64,000 nt of DNA from Bryobacteraceae bacterium (lineage in GTDB: Bacteria; Acidobacteriota; Terriglobia; Bryobacterales; Bryobacteraceae). The position numbers and the translations under genes were made by a program. The notes beneath the pieces are model-generated. The model worked only from the letters and a program-made list of their open reading frames with translations. It did not search any database and was not told the DNA's origin. The stretch covers positions 1-64,000 of the forward strand of contig JARKOC010000025.1 in NCBI GenBank assembly GCA_029975915.1. The letters run 5' to 3'. Below are positions 43,281 through 51,370 of the stretch, piece by piece; position 1 is the stretch's first letter; the number at the start of each line of letters is the position of its first letter.

Positions 43281-44201
43281 ATGGACCTCGATCAGCTCCA
43301 CACATTCCTTGAGATCGTCAGGCTGAAAAGTTTCTCGAAGGCCGCTCAGACCTGTTACCGCACCCAGCCGGCCATATCGGCGCAAATCCGGCAACTCGAG
43401 CAGGAGATCGGGACGGCGCTTTTTGAAAGGCTGGGGACCCGGATTCAACTCACTCAGGCTGGACACATCTTCGCCGAATATTCGGAGAAGATCCTGGATC
43501 TGCGGCGCCAAGCCCAAAACACGATCAATGAACTCGAACGCGTTCCACGAGGCGAGTTGGTGATCGCCGCCAATGAGGCCACTTGTATCTACGTGCTGCC
43601 GCGCGTCTTTTCCGAGTACAAGAAGCTGTTCCCAAACGTCCAGTTACTCGTGGACCGGTCTTACGGCAAGCATGTAGTGGAGGCTGTGCTGGACAACCTG
43701 GCGGACTTCGGTTTCACGCAGCTTCCGGTTCAGGAGAAGAGACTCCAGGTGGTGCAGGTCCACTCCGATGAGATCAAGTTGCTCACGCCGGCCGCGCACC
43801 CGCTCGCCACACGGGCTTCGGTGTGTTGCGAGGAGCTGACCTCGGAGCAGTTGCTGTTGCCGAAATCGGGCACGACGCGGGCGAAACTCAATGCGTGGCT
43901 CGAACCCGTGGAGGACCAGATCCACATCAGCATGGAACTGGATTCCACGGAGATGATCAAACGATTCGTTCAGGCTGGTCTGGGCCTATCCTTCATGGCA
44001 GGGTCGCATTGCCGGGAAGACGTGGCCGCAGGGGAACTGGCTGCCATTTCACTAGCGCCAGAACCGCTGATCCGGCGGCTGGGCATTGTCTACCGCAAGG
44101 ACAAGGCATTCTCGAAGGCCGGCTTGGGCTTCATCCAAGTCGTGATGGAGTGCGCAGGCCTGAAGCCGCAAAGTCAGGCCGCAGCTCCGCCTGAGGGTTA
44201 A
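43281..44201 (+). CDS. LysR-family transcriptional regulator
   Basis: The first 60 residues form the LysR winged helix (MDLDQLHTFLEIVRLKSFSK, then CYRTQPAISAQIRQLEQEIG and FERLGTRIQLTQAG). The effector domain occupies the rest: GELVIAANEATCIYVLPRVF, LADFGFTQLPV, SDEIKLLTPAAHPLA and AGLGLSFMAGSHCREDVAAG. The ATG at 43281 is taken because MDLDQL is the usual LysR start; an upstream frame adds 29 unlikely residues. An 80-base space separates it from the divergent TIGR03790 gene, where a shared operator is expected. The effector is unknown. Confidence 0.92.
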   Translation: MDLDQLHTFLEIVRLKSFSKAAQTCYRTQPAISAQIRQLEQEIGTALFERLGTRIQLTQAGHIFAEYSEKILDLRRQAQNTINELERVPRGELVIAANEATCIYVLPRVFSEYKKLFPNVQLLVDRSYGKHVVEAVLDNLADFGFTQLPVQEKRLQVVQVHSDEIKLLTPAAHPLATRASVCCEELTSEQLLLPKSGTTRAKLNAWLEPVEDQIHISMELDSTEMIKRFVQAGLGLSFMAGSHCREDVAAGELAAISLAPEPLIRRLGIVYRKDKAFSKAGLGFIQVVMECAGLKPQSQAAAPPEG

Positions 44202-44279
44202 CGTTCCGGCGGGATCCTCGCATCATCCACTGGGTCCAATTTGTCTATTGAGCCGCCCGGCCGGCCCGATAAGTCCGCC

Positions 44280-44678
44280 ATGGAGAGGCGAAGGCACAGC
44301 CGGATCCCGGCACAGTTCCCTGCGCGGTTGCGGAAGCTCGGGGAGGGTGAGCGGGAAATAGACGTCACGGTGGAGGAGATCTCAAGAGCCGGCGCGCGGC
44401 TCAGGGCGGCGGAACTTGTGCCGCTTTCAGCGCCCGTCAAGCTGGAATGGGAAGACGCCATGTACCTGGGGGAGTGCGTTCACACCACGGCGGATGCAGC
44501 AGGTGGATACATCGTGGGCATCCACTTTGAGCAGGTGATCAGTGGATTGCAGGACTTGCGCAATTTGATGGTACGCCTCACGGCCGAGGCCGACACAGCC
44601 GGAAATGACACCGGCATCGAGGAACAGGAGAACGCCACTATAGCTTGGCGATCCCGTAAATTCCGTAAGCGAGACTGA
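44280..44678 (+). CDS. PilZ-domain protein
   Basis: ERRRHSRIPAQFPARLRK is the arginine-rich c-di-GMP loop (RxxxR class) at the start of a PilZ domain. VEEISRAGARLRAAEL replaces the usual (D/N)xSxxG motif with EISRAGA, keeping the Ser and Gly. A hydrophobic strand pair (VKLEWEDAMYLGECVHTTAD, YIVGIHFEQVI) follows. PilZ proteins read out cyclic di-GMP. The 39 C-terminal residues are polar and may be disordered. The ATG at 44280 fits the domain start; a TTG at 44241 would add 13 residues. Its 3' end overlaps the small membrane protein on the other strand by 41 bases. Confidence 0.85.
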   Translation: MERRRHSRIPAQFPARLRKLGEGEREIDVTVEEISRAGARLRAAELVPLSAPVKLEWEDAMYLGECVHTTADAAGGYIVGIHFEQVISGLQDLRNLMVRLTAEADTAGNDTGIEEQENATIAWRSRKFRKRD

Positions 44679-44781
44679 TCACCAAGGCCAGGCTGAAAAG
44701 CGTGGCCATGGCGAGCCAAATGCGTCTTCTGGCGCCGCCGCCGGTTGGGTTAAGCATCATGCTTTCATTTACTTTTGGCAT
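44638..44781 (-). CDS. 47-residue single-pass membrane protein
   Basis: The minus strand encodes MPKVNESMMLNPTGGGARRR followed by a clear transmembrane segment (IWLAMATLFSLALVISLAYG) and a short tail IYGIAKL. AAAGGAG lies 8 bases before the ATG, an excellent ribosome site. Positive residues before the hydrophobic stretch predict an N-in topology. I recognise no family. It could be a subunit of a membrane complex or a small regulator. It overlaps the last codons of the PilZ gene on the opposite strand. Confidence 0.6.
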   Translation of the reverse strand: MPKVNESMMLNPTGGGARRRIWLAMATLFSLALVISLAYGIYGIAKL

Positions 44782-44853
44782 GGCGTCGGCTCCTTTCCTT
44801 AGACTTCCTACAATCTAGACGTACAATGAATGTAACTTGGTTGCAACACTTTT

Positions 44854-44893
44854 CTGGCCTCCAGGCGAAAAAAAAGCAAACAAAGGAGGCCAG
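44854..44893. repeat. Inverted repeat with A-rich loop
   Basis: CTGGCCTCC (44854-44862) and GGAGGCCAG (44885-44893) are an exact 9-bp inverted repeat enclosing an A-rich 22-base loop. ACTTGGTTGCA is repeated directly at 44835-44845 and 44934-44944 on either side. The set lies upstream of the small membrane protein (minus) and of the RmlD-like gene (plus). Confidence 0.6.
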
Positions 44894-45022
44894 TCCACAG
44901 TTTGCAACAGGCGGAGTGCGGTTCGGCTTTCCCACTTGGTTGCACGACAGACTCAGGACAACCATCGCTAGAACGCCCGTCTGACTGCGGAAGTGAGGTA
45001 ATCGCGCTATATTACTGAAGAT

Positions 45023-45901
45023 ATGGCTAAGAAGGTTGTAGTGCTGGGCAACGCGGGCCAGTTGGGCGTCGAACTGATGCGGGAGTTCGCTTCGCGGGGC
45101 TGGCAGACAGCAGGCTGGGACCGGGACGAGGTGGATATCACTAAACCAGAGGCTGTAGAAGCCTGCATCGCCTCGACAGACCCGGACGTTGTCGTCAATT
45201 CGGCGGCCTACAACCAGGTGGATGTGGCAGAACAGGAACCCTATGCAGCATACCTGGTCAACGCCCTGGCAGTGCGCAATATCGCAATGGCGTGCCGGCA
45301 GTCAGGCAGCCTGATGGTCCACTATTCAACCGATTATGTCTTCGACGGGAAGACGGACCGCCCGTACGTCGAAACCGATCCTACGCATCCTATGGGCGCT
45401 TACGGAGTTTCGAAGCTCGCTGGCGAGCTCTATGCCAAGGCTTACCTTGACGCGCCGTTGATCATCCGCACTTCCGGCGTCTTCGGACCCGGCGGCCTGG
45501 CAACGGCCCGTGGGAATTTTGTCGAACTGATGCTCCGGCTTGCCTCCTCCGGACAGGTGATCCGCGTGGTGGAGGATCATGTAGCATCGCCGGCTTACGC
45601 GCCAGCGCTGGCGGCACGGACAGTGCAGATGGTCGAGCGCGGACTGACGGGCACCTACCACGCAGGCGGAGGCACCCCAATTTCCTGGTATGACTACGCA
45701 AAGATCATCTTTGCCGAGGCCGGCTTGAAGCCTGAGCTCCGGCCGACTAATGAACGGGAGTACAGGACGGCGGCCAAGCGGCCCAAGTTTTCCGCGCTAT
45801 CCAATTCCAAAATGGAGGCGGCAGGGATCGAGAAGATGCCGCCACTGGACCTGGCGGTGAGAAGCTATCTCCAGATCCGCGAACGCATGGTCCGAAGCTA
45901 A
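45023..45901 (+). CDS. rmlD: RmlD-like dTDP-4-dehydrorhamnose reductase
   Basis: This short-chain dehydrogenase/reductase has the RmlD pattern: VVVLGNAGQLGVELMREFAS (NADPH-binding), EVDITKPEAVEACI, the characteristic DVVVNSAAYNQVDVAEQEP, then STDYVFDG and the active-site YGVSKLAGE. It makes dTDP-L-rhamnose for polysaccharides or glycoproteins. The 292-residue length is normal. The other rml genes (A, B, C) are not nearby, so the gene is either a stand-alone copy or an NAD-dependent epimerase relative with another sugar. An insertion sequence lies 150 bases downstream, and no ribosome site of note precedes its ATG. Confidence 0.88.
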   Translation: MAKKVVVLGNAGQLGVELMREFASRGWQTAGWDRDEVDITKPEAVEACIASTDPDVVVNSAAYNQVDVAEQEPYAAYLVNALAVRNIAMACRQSGSLMVHYSTDYVFDGKTDRPYVETDPTHPMGAYGVSKLAGELYAKAYLDAPLIIRTSGVFGPGGLATARGNFVELMLRLASSGQVIRVVEDHVASPAYAPALAARTVQMVERGLTGTYHAGGGTPISWYDYAKIIFAEAGLKPELRPTNEREYRTAAKRPKFSALSNSKMEAAGIEKMPPLDLAVRSYLQIRERMVRS

Positions 45902-46145
45902 GACCCTCTCCCACCCCGGACTGGGCAGGCGCAGGGCCGGGGCGCTGAATCGGGTAGTGCCACGCTGGTTCAAGTGAACATTCGCGGGACGGGCGTTGAG
46001 GCACGATCCGCGCCGCGGGCGGCAACCCAGAGTCTGCTCTCCGAGCATTTTCTCATCGAAGGATGAGCCTGAAGAATGAGAGGTGAGTGTCCGCTGGGCT
46101 CCTTTCTGTTTTGAGTTGGATGAATCCATTTGTCGCCGTAGTCGA

Positions 46146-46252
46146 AGCTGTGGGAATGTGGGAATCGCGTAGCGATTTCCAAGGTCGGTGGGAGCGGTGG
46201 GAAACCGCCATGCGGTTTTGCCCGGCTTCCACGGACCGTCATTTCCACAGCT
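46146..46252. other. Clover-like folded region inside the insertion sequence
   Basis: AGCTGTGG (46146-46153) pairs with CCACAGCT (46245-46252). Inside lie two hairpins, GGAATCGC/GCGATTTCC (46161-46180) and AAACCGC/GCGGTTT (46202-46218). It lies downstream of the transposase stop. It could protect or end the transposase message, or be the site of a second IS function. Confidence 0.65.
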
Positions 46253-46278
46253 GCTTGCCGAAGTCATGATCGGCCCGT

Positions 46279-47505
46279 TCATGCGATCTGGCGTCCGATG
46301 CGCCGGAACAGTTCGCGCTTGGCTTGCTGCATGCCCAAGGCCGCTTCGGTGTCGCATTGTTCTGCGACGCGGGCCTTGAGCGCGGCGGCCGTGTGGCCGG
46401 GGCGAAGGACGTCTTTGAGGTCCGGCACGGCTTCGAGCAGTTCCCAGGGCGTGGCCCAGCGGCGGTAGATGCGCTTGATCCTGCAGTTGCCCAGGTGGAT
46501 CTGTTCGGGCACCGCGCAGGGCCGGTGAAAGTTGACGTACGGGTTCATGTGCTCGTCGTAGAACTGGGTGATCGCTTCGGCGTATTGGGCGTCGATGTAG
46601 CCGTAACCCAGGTGTTTGCGGATCACGGCGCCGTTTTTGGCCTCCGCCAGGCCGTTGTCGTTGGAATGGCGCGAACGCGACTTGGTCTGCTCGATGAGCA
46701 GTTTGCCGAGCAGGCGTGAAACGTCGTAGTTGATGAACTCGCTGCCGTTGTCGGAATGAAAGCCGCGGATGTGGAACGGGAACTGCGCGAGCATCGCTTC
46801 CAGCACGGGGATCAGCCACAATTCCGAGATTTTCGGCGTCGCGGCCATCACCTGCCACTGCGTCACTTCGTCCACGGCGTTGATGTGATAGACGCCCTTC
46901 CGACCATCGAAGTCGCCCTGATGCACCGTGTCGATGCGCAGGAACCCAGGCCTTCCGTTGGGTTCCGGCCGGCGCCGCTCGCCAATGGCGATCACAGTGG
47001 GCCGCGTCGGCTCATAGGTGGCGTTACGTTTGCGGTAGGCCGAAGTGGCGCGCAGCCGGTAGATCTGCGCCGAACTGATCCGGGCCAGCCGCTGATAAGC
47101 CGCGATGCCGTGCACTTCGTACTCGCGCTCCAGGATGCGTCGCGTCGCCGGACCGCTCAGGTTGCCGTGCGCCTTGTCCACATAGGCAAGCAAGTCGATG
47201 TCGGAGTTGGTGTAGTGCGAGGCGAATCGATGCCGCTTGTACTCGGCCGCCTTCACCTGACCCGTCGCCGTGTAGGCAGTGATCAGCCGAGTCACCTGCG
47301 CCCGGCTCAACCCCGTCATCTTTTCCACATAGCGCCGCAGCAAACCCTTGCCCGCCTTGCCCTGCCGGGCGTACTCATAATGCACCAGAATCCGCTCCAC
47401 CCACCCGTAGATCTCCTTCCGGCCCTGAGCGGCGAACTCCACCGGCTCGGCCCCCGACAAAAACGCCCGGATCTCGTCCAGGCTCAACCACTTTGAATCG
47501 TCCAT
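46279..47505 (-). CDS. IS481-like DDE transposase
   Basis: The N-terminal half is helix-turn-helix DNA-binding (MTGLSRAQVTRLITAYTATG, then ISSAQIYRLRATSAYRKRN). The integrase core (rve) has the three acidic residues: FLRIDTVHQGD, FHSDNGSEFIN and NDNGLAEAKNGAV, with Asp, Asp and Glu in the expected spacing. The C-terminal region (HRPCAVPEQIHLGNCRIKR and so on) is common to this group. The start is the ATG at 47505 (MDDSKW), not the one at 47538. The frame is intact, so the element may be active. A folded region follows its stop. Confidence 0.9.
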   Translation of the reverse strand: MDDSKWLSLDEIRAFLSGAEPVEFAAQGRKEIYGWVERILVHYEYARQGKAGKGLLRRYVEKMTGLSRAQVTRLITAYTATGQVKAAEYKRHRFASHYTNSDIDLLAYVDKAHGNLSGPATRRILEREYEVHGIAAYQRLARISSAQIYRLRATSAYRKRNATYEPTRPTVIAIGERRRPEPNGRPGFLRIDTVHQGDFDGRKGVYHINAVDEVTQWQVMAATPKISELWLIPVLEAMLAQFPFHIRGFHSDNGSEFINYDVSRLLGKLLIEQTKSRSRHSNDNGLAEAKNGAVIRKHLGYGYIDAQYAEAITQFYDEHMNPYVNFHRPCAVPEQIHLGNCRIKRIYRRWATPWELLEAVPDLKDVLRPGHTAAALKARVAEQCDTEAALGMQQAKRELFRRIGRQIA

Positions 47506-47639
47506 GCTGATGAGCAATCCCCAGCATCCCGACTCCAAACCCCTCCAGGCTCATCTTGTGTGAGAATCCGTACCCGCCTTCAGGCTCATCTTGCATGAGA
47601 CAAGACTCTCCGGGGCGGGCACGGCACTCCGGGGTTATC

Positions 47640-48833
47640 ATGGCTTCAAACGCCATGCAAACCACACGCCGCGGGTTCATCGCTACCGTGCCGGCGCTGA
47701 GCGCCGCCTACGCGCCGTCGGATAGGATTCGGATCGGGCTGATCGGCGCCGGCGGGCGCGCCAACGATCACTACAAGGAACTAGCCGCGAAGGACCTGGG
47801 GGCGCGCATTACGCATGTCTGCGACGTGTGGAAGGTGGCGCGCGAGAAGTTCGCCGGCCAAGTGAAACAGGCTTGGGGATTAGAGCCGAAAACGTCGGCG
47901 CGGTATCAGGACTTGCTGGCCGACAAGGACGTGGATGCGGTCATCCTCACCGCGCCCGATCACACGCACTCGCGGATGCTGGCAGACGCGGTGGCTGCGG
48001 GCAAGGACGTCTACTGCGAAAAGCCGATGGGGACGATTCTCAGCGAAGCGCGCGAGGCGTTCATCGCCGTGAAGAGGTCGAAGCAGGTCGTGCAGATCGG
48101 CACACAGCGGCGCAGCGATCCGGGGCTGATGGCGGCGGCCAAGGCGATCCGCGCCGGCATGATCGGCAAGGTGACGCGGGCCGACATCCAGTATTACTTC
48201 CAGGAGCCGCGCTGGCGGCGCGACCATCACATGATCCAGGCGGCCGATGTCGACTGGGAGGCGTTTTCCTTCGGCCGTGACCTGGGCAAATTCGACGCCC
48301 GCAAGTTCCGCGAATGGCAACTGTTCCCGCCGCTGACCAACGGCATCCCAGGGCTGTGGCTGTCTCATTTTATCGACTTGGCGTTCTGGTTCCTGGACGA
48401 TCCGTATCCTTCGTCGGCGGTGTCGCATGGCGGCGTTTACATGTGGAACGACGGGCGCGTGACGCCGGACCTCTTTCACACCCTTGTGGAATATCCGAAG
48501 GGCTGCATGGTGCACTTCGCCATGGCCATGACCAACTCCGCCGGTTCGCGCCACATGTGGTTTGGCAGCAAGGGGACCTTTAACGCTGATACGCTGACGC
48601 TGTCGCCCGAAGGATCGAAGGACCCGCAACGTCTGCAAGGGGAAATCAAACTGGAGCCGGTGAAGGTGAACACGCACCTTGAGAATTTTCTGGAGTGCGT
48701 CCGGTCGCGGCAGACGCCAAGGGCGGACATCCAGTGCGGATTTTCCCATGCCGTGGCGGGCATCATGTCGTCAGAGGCGCTGCGGCTGGGACGCACGACG
48801 ACATTTGATACGGGCCGATTGGAGATCGTTTGA
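47640..48833 (+). CDS. Exported Gfo/Idh/MocA family oxidoreductase
   Basis: A Tat-like start (TTRRGFIATVPALSAAYA) precedes an NAD(P)-binding fold: IRIGLIGAGGRANDHYKELA, then VDAVILTAPDHTHSRML and the characteristic VYCEKPMGTIL (EKP motif). The C-terminal substrate domain has the usual DWEAFSFG and GSKGTFNAD stretches. The family oxidises sugars, inositols or sugar acids. The ATG at 47640 is chosen over the in-frame start at 47556, because that one lies in the insertion sequence and adds unlikely residues. The next two genes, an enolase-superfamily enzyme and a DUF6807 protein, follow closely, so this begins a three-gene catabolic operon. The IS just upstream may affect its promoter. Confidence 0.9.
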   Translation: MASNAMQTTRRGFIATVPALSAAYAPSDRIRIGLIGAGGRANDHYKELAAKDLGARITHVCDVWKVAREKFAGQVKQAWGLEPKTSARYQDLLADKDVDAVILTAPDHTHSRMLADAVAAGKDVYCEKPMGTILSEAREAFIAVKRSKQVVQIGTQRRSDPGLMAAAKAIRAGMIGKVTRADIQYYFQEPRWRRDHHMIQAADVDWEAFSFGRDLGKFDARKFREWQLFPPLTNGIPGLWLSHFIDLAFWFLDDPYPSSAVSHGGVYMWNDGRVTPDLFHTLVEYPKGCMVHFAMAMTNSAGSRHMWFGSKGTFNADTLTLSPEGSKDPQRLQGEIKLEPVKVNTHLENFLECVRSRQTPRADIQCGFSHAVAGIMSSEALRLGRTTTFDTGRLEIV

Positions 48834-48835
48834 CT

Positions 48836-49996
48836 ATGAGACGGAGAGATTTCATGGCGGCGGCAATGATTCCGGTGATACCGAAAGCCCCGGCGATCGC
48901 GAAGATCGAATATTGGATCCGGCCATACAGGACGAAGGCGTATTTCAAGTTCTTCAGGAATAGCCAGCGGGCGTCGGTCATTTTGAAGGTGACGGCCGAG
49001 GACGGGACTGTGGGCTGGGGCCAGGCCGTACCGGTGGAGACCTGGAGCTACGAGAGCGTCGAGGCGTGCGATGTCACGCTGAAAAATTATCTGATCCCGG
49101 CCGTAAAGGGTTTGAATCCGACCGATCTCGCGGCAGTGCATCAGGCGATGAACACGGCGATCCGCCCTTCGTTTTCGACAGGGATGCCGATGACGAAGGC
49201 TGGCATCGACCTGGCGCTGCATGATCTCGCCGGGCGTCTGGCGAAAAAGTCGGTACCCGAGATGTGGGGGCGCAAGCCGCAGGAGATGGTCACGCTGTCA
49301 TGGACGCTGAATCCGCAAAAGCTTGATGACGTTCCGGCCCTGATGGAGGAAGGCCGAAAGCTGGGCTACAAGCACTTCAACATCAAAGTTGCGCCGGATC
49401 CGAAGTTCGATGTGGAACTAGCGAAAGCTGTACGCCGGTACGATGCCAAGTGTTTCCTTTGGGCCGATGCCAACGGAGGATACGACCTCGAAACGGCGCT
49501 GGCCGTGGCGCCGAAGCTAAAGGATGCCGGCGTGGACGTTCTCGAACAGCCATTGCCGGCAAACCGTCTGACGGGCTTCGCGGCGATGAAGAAGCAGGGC
49601 GCGCTGCCGATCATCATGGACGAGGGGCTGGTGTCGAGTGTTGAACTCGAAGAGTTCATCAAACTGAAGCTGCTCGACGGCATCGCGATGAAACCGGCGC
49701 GGACGGCTGGTCTCTGGGACGCTCGCAAGCAGGTGCAAATGGCGCTGGACAACGGGCTGATGTTCCTGGGCAGCGGGCTGACCGATCCGGACCTTGCGTT
49801 GGCGGCGACGCTGCAACTCTATGGCGCATACAACCTGAAATATCCGGCGGCGCTGAACGGATTGCAGTTCCTGGCCGGGTCATATTTGAAGAAGCCGTTC
49901 GAGTTGGAAGACGGCGCGCTGCGCGTGCCGACGGGCGTTGGGCTTGGAGTTGAAGTGGACGAGAAGAAGGTGCTTGAGAATGCGACTAGCGCTTAG
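48836..49996 (+). CDS. Mandelate racemase/muconate-lactonising enzyme family protein
   Basis: This enolase-superfamily enzyme abstracts an alpha proton next to a carboxylate, as in dehydration or racemisation of sugar acids. The capping domain includes TVGWGQAVPVETWSY. The barrel carries the metal ligands in LWADANGGYDLE (Asp), VLEQPLPAN (Glu) and IIMDEGLVSS (Asp/Glu), with the basic residue in KHFNIKVAPD. The start RRRDFMAAAMIPVIPKAPAI is Tat-like, so it may work outside the cytoplasm. The ATG at 48836 is preferred over a TTG at 48830. Three bases separate it from the upstream gene. The next gene starts 17 bases before its stop. Confidence 0.9.
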   Translation: MRRRDFMAAAMIPVIPKAPAIAKIEYWIRPYRTKAYFKFFRNSQRASVILKVTAEDGTVGWGQAVPVETWSYESVEACDVTLKNYLIPAVKGLNPTDLAAVHQAMNTAIRPSFSTGMPMTKAGIDLALHDLAGRLAKKSVPEMWGRKPQEMVTLSWTLNPQKLDDVPALMEEGRKLGYKHFNIKVAPDPKFDVELAKAVRRYDAKCFLWADANGGYDLETALAVAPKLKDAGVDVLEQPLPANRLTGFAAMKKQGALPIIMDEGLVSSVELEEFIKLKLLDGIAMKPARTAGLWDARKQVQMALDNGLMFLGSGLTDPDLALAATLQLYGAYNLKYPAALNGLQFLAGSYLKKPFELEDGALRVPTGVGLGVEVDEKKVLENATSA

Positions 49997-50846
49997 CCTT
50001 CTGGCATTGCCCTTGATCGCCGCGCCGCCGTTCGAGTGGAAGCGCGGCGAGAACCAGCGCTATCGACTTTTCGAAGGCGGAAAGCCGGTGCTGGTGTACA
50101 ACGCGGGCGTGGAATCGCGTCCGGAAGCGCCGCCGGACCGGGCGCGGTGCTGCTATGTCTACCCGCTATACACGCCAGCCGGGGTGAGCCCGCTGGACGA
50201 TTTTCCGAAGGACCACTGGCATCATCGCGGACTGTTCTGGGCGTGGCCGTATGTGGCGGTGGATGGCAAGGTGCGCGACATCTGGATGAAGATGGACGGC
50301 ATTCACGACGTGACAGGAACGCCGCCGAAGACTTCAATCAAGGGCAATCAGGCGCGGATTGAAGCGGAGAATTACTGGGAAGCCGAGGGGGTGCGCATTG
50401 TGCGTGAGCGGGTGTCTATCACGGTGCACCCGGCGCGAGGCAGCGCCCGCACACTCGACCTTGAGTTGACGTTCGAGGCGTTGGACAAGCCGGTCGAATT
50501 GCGGGGGTCGCAGGAGAAAGGCAAATCTTACGGCGGATTGAACGTGCGGTTTGCGCCCCGCGAGGGGACTCTCATCCGTTCGGCGGAAGGTCCGGTGCCG
50601 GAGAATACCGACCTGGTCACGCACCGTTGGGCGGAGATGGAAGCCGTCTATGGAGGGAAGCGGGCGGTGGTGCGATTCGACGCAGACCCGAGGAATCCGC
50701 ACGATCCGCCACAGTGGTGCCTTCGTTACTACGGGTTCATAGGCGCGGCGTTTCCGGGGCGAAGCGAAAGCGTGAGCAGCTACACCCTTGAGAAGGGTAA
50801 ACCGCTCACGCTTCGTTACAGGGTCACGCTAACCGACCTGCCTTAG
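49980..50846 (+). CDS. Exported DUF6807 (PmoA-like) protein
   Basis: The N-terminus MRLALSLLALPLIAAPP is a signal peptide. The body carries the family landmarks VYPLYTPAGVSPLDDFPKDH, then HWHHRGLFWAWPYV and a late RYYGFIGAAFPGRSE. DUF6807 proteins, often called PmoA, are exported proteins of unknown role common in Planctomycetes and Acidobacteria beside Gfo/Idh/MocA genes, as here. The start at 49980 overlaps the upstream gene by 17 bases, so the operon is tight. Near its 3' end lies a long inverted repeat, and the last 4 bases overlap the convergent Spy-like gene. Confidence 0.85.
   Translation: MRLALSLLALPLIAAPPFEWKRGENQRYRLFEGGKPVLVYNAGVESRPEAPPDRARCCYVYPLYTPAGVSPLDDFPKDHWHHRGLFWAWPYVAVDGKVRDIWMKMDGIHDVTGTPPKTSIKGNQARIEAENYWEAEGVRIVRERVSITVHPARGSARTLDLELTFEALDKPVELRGSQEKGKSYGGLNVRFAPREGTLIRSAEGPVPENTDLVTHRWAEMEAVYGGKRAVVRFDADPRNPHDPPQWCLRYYGFIGAAFPGRSESVSSYTLEKGKPLTLRYRVTLTDLP
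50766..50815. terminator. Nested inverted repeat in the DUF6807 3' end
   Basis: GAAAGCGTGAGC (50766-50777) faces GCTCACGCTTCG (50804-50815). Inside, ACCCTT-GAG-AAGGGT (50784-50798) is a second hairpin. The shared core AAGCGTGAGC also occurs at 3081-3122. As the next gene converges here, it may act as a bidirectional stop inside coding sequence. Confidence 0.45.
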
Positions 50847-51283
50847 GGCAAGGGCAGCAGCTCGTCGAGCGCTTCGAGCTTGGCCAACTGTTCCGGCGTC
50901 AACAGCAGAATGAACTTGGCGCGAGCCTTGGCGTTGATGGCGACCACCTGGCCGCGCACGTCGCCGATGGACGCCGCGATGGTTTGGATGGCCGCGGTGT
51001 CGTTGGAACGGACTGCCGTCTTGAGTTCCTCATAGAGCCCTTCCAGCGGGACGCGGACCGCTTTGTCCTGCACCAGGGCATCCGAGAAGATCTCCTTGGC
51101 CGCGGCGACCTGAACCTCGGTCAGGTCGAGGACTTTGGTGAGCATCACAAGCCGCCGCGCCAGCTTCGCGGCGGGGCTGAGCGTTTGGGTCTCGGTGTTG
51201 ACTGCGAGCCCCTGTTCCTGAGCGCAGGCCAATCCCGTTACGAGCGTCATGGCTGCGGCGATGTTGAGTAGCCGTCTTGTCAT
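50843..51283 (-). CDS. Spy/CpxP-like periplasmic protein
   Basis: After a signal peptide (MTRRLLNIAAAMTLVTGLAC) the protein is helical, with two LTxxQ-type motifs (LDLTEVQVAAAKEI and LLTPEQLAKLEAL) separated by about 70 residues. That spacing is the hallmark of the Spy/CpxP fold. These proteins hold unfolded proteins or sense metals and envelope stress. At 146 residues the size fits. It is alone on its strand, next to a Gfo/Idh/MocA gene 87 bases upstream. Its role here is inferred from the fold only. Confidence 0.72.
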   Translation of the reverse strand: MTRRLLNIAAAMTLVTGLACAQEQGLAVNTETQTLSPAAKLARRLVMLTKVLDLTEVQVAAAKEIFSDALVQDKAVRVPLEGLYEELKTAVRSNDTAAIQTIAASIGDVRGQVVAINAKARAKFILLLTPEQLAKLEALDELLPLP

Positions 51284-51370
51284 GTGGTCTATGCCACCTC
51301 CTGGGACAGAGGACGGGCTCTATGTAGCGGCGGATTACCGGCGAATTGGTAAAGAAAAGTCTGATTCACC

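Larger units (their letters stand above)
46051..47600 (-). mobile_element. Complete-looking insertion sequence with imperfect terminal repeats
   Basis: The element is about 1.55 kb with one transposase gene. The left end is TCTCATCGAAGGATGAGCCT (46051-46070, continuing GAAG to 46074). The right end reads on the minus strand TCTCATGCAAGATGAGCCTG (from 47600, down to 47578). A second right-end copy, TCTCACACAAGATGAGCCTG, lies 35 bases inside (47543-47565). No target duplication could be found at the ends assumed here. It separates rmlD from a Gfo/Idh/MocA gene, whose true start lies just outside. Confidence 0.75.

Noticed and set aside
46036..47612. Target-site duplication CTCTCCG on both sides of the insertion sequence
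   Set aside because: The copies are not adjacent to the element ends, so they are probably chance.
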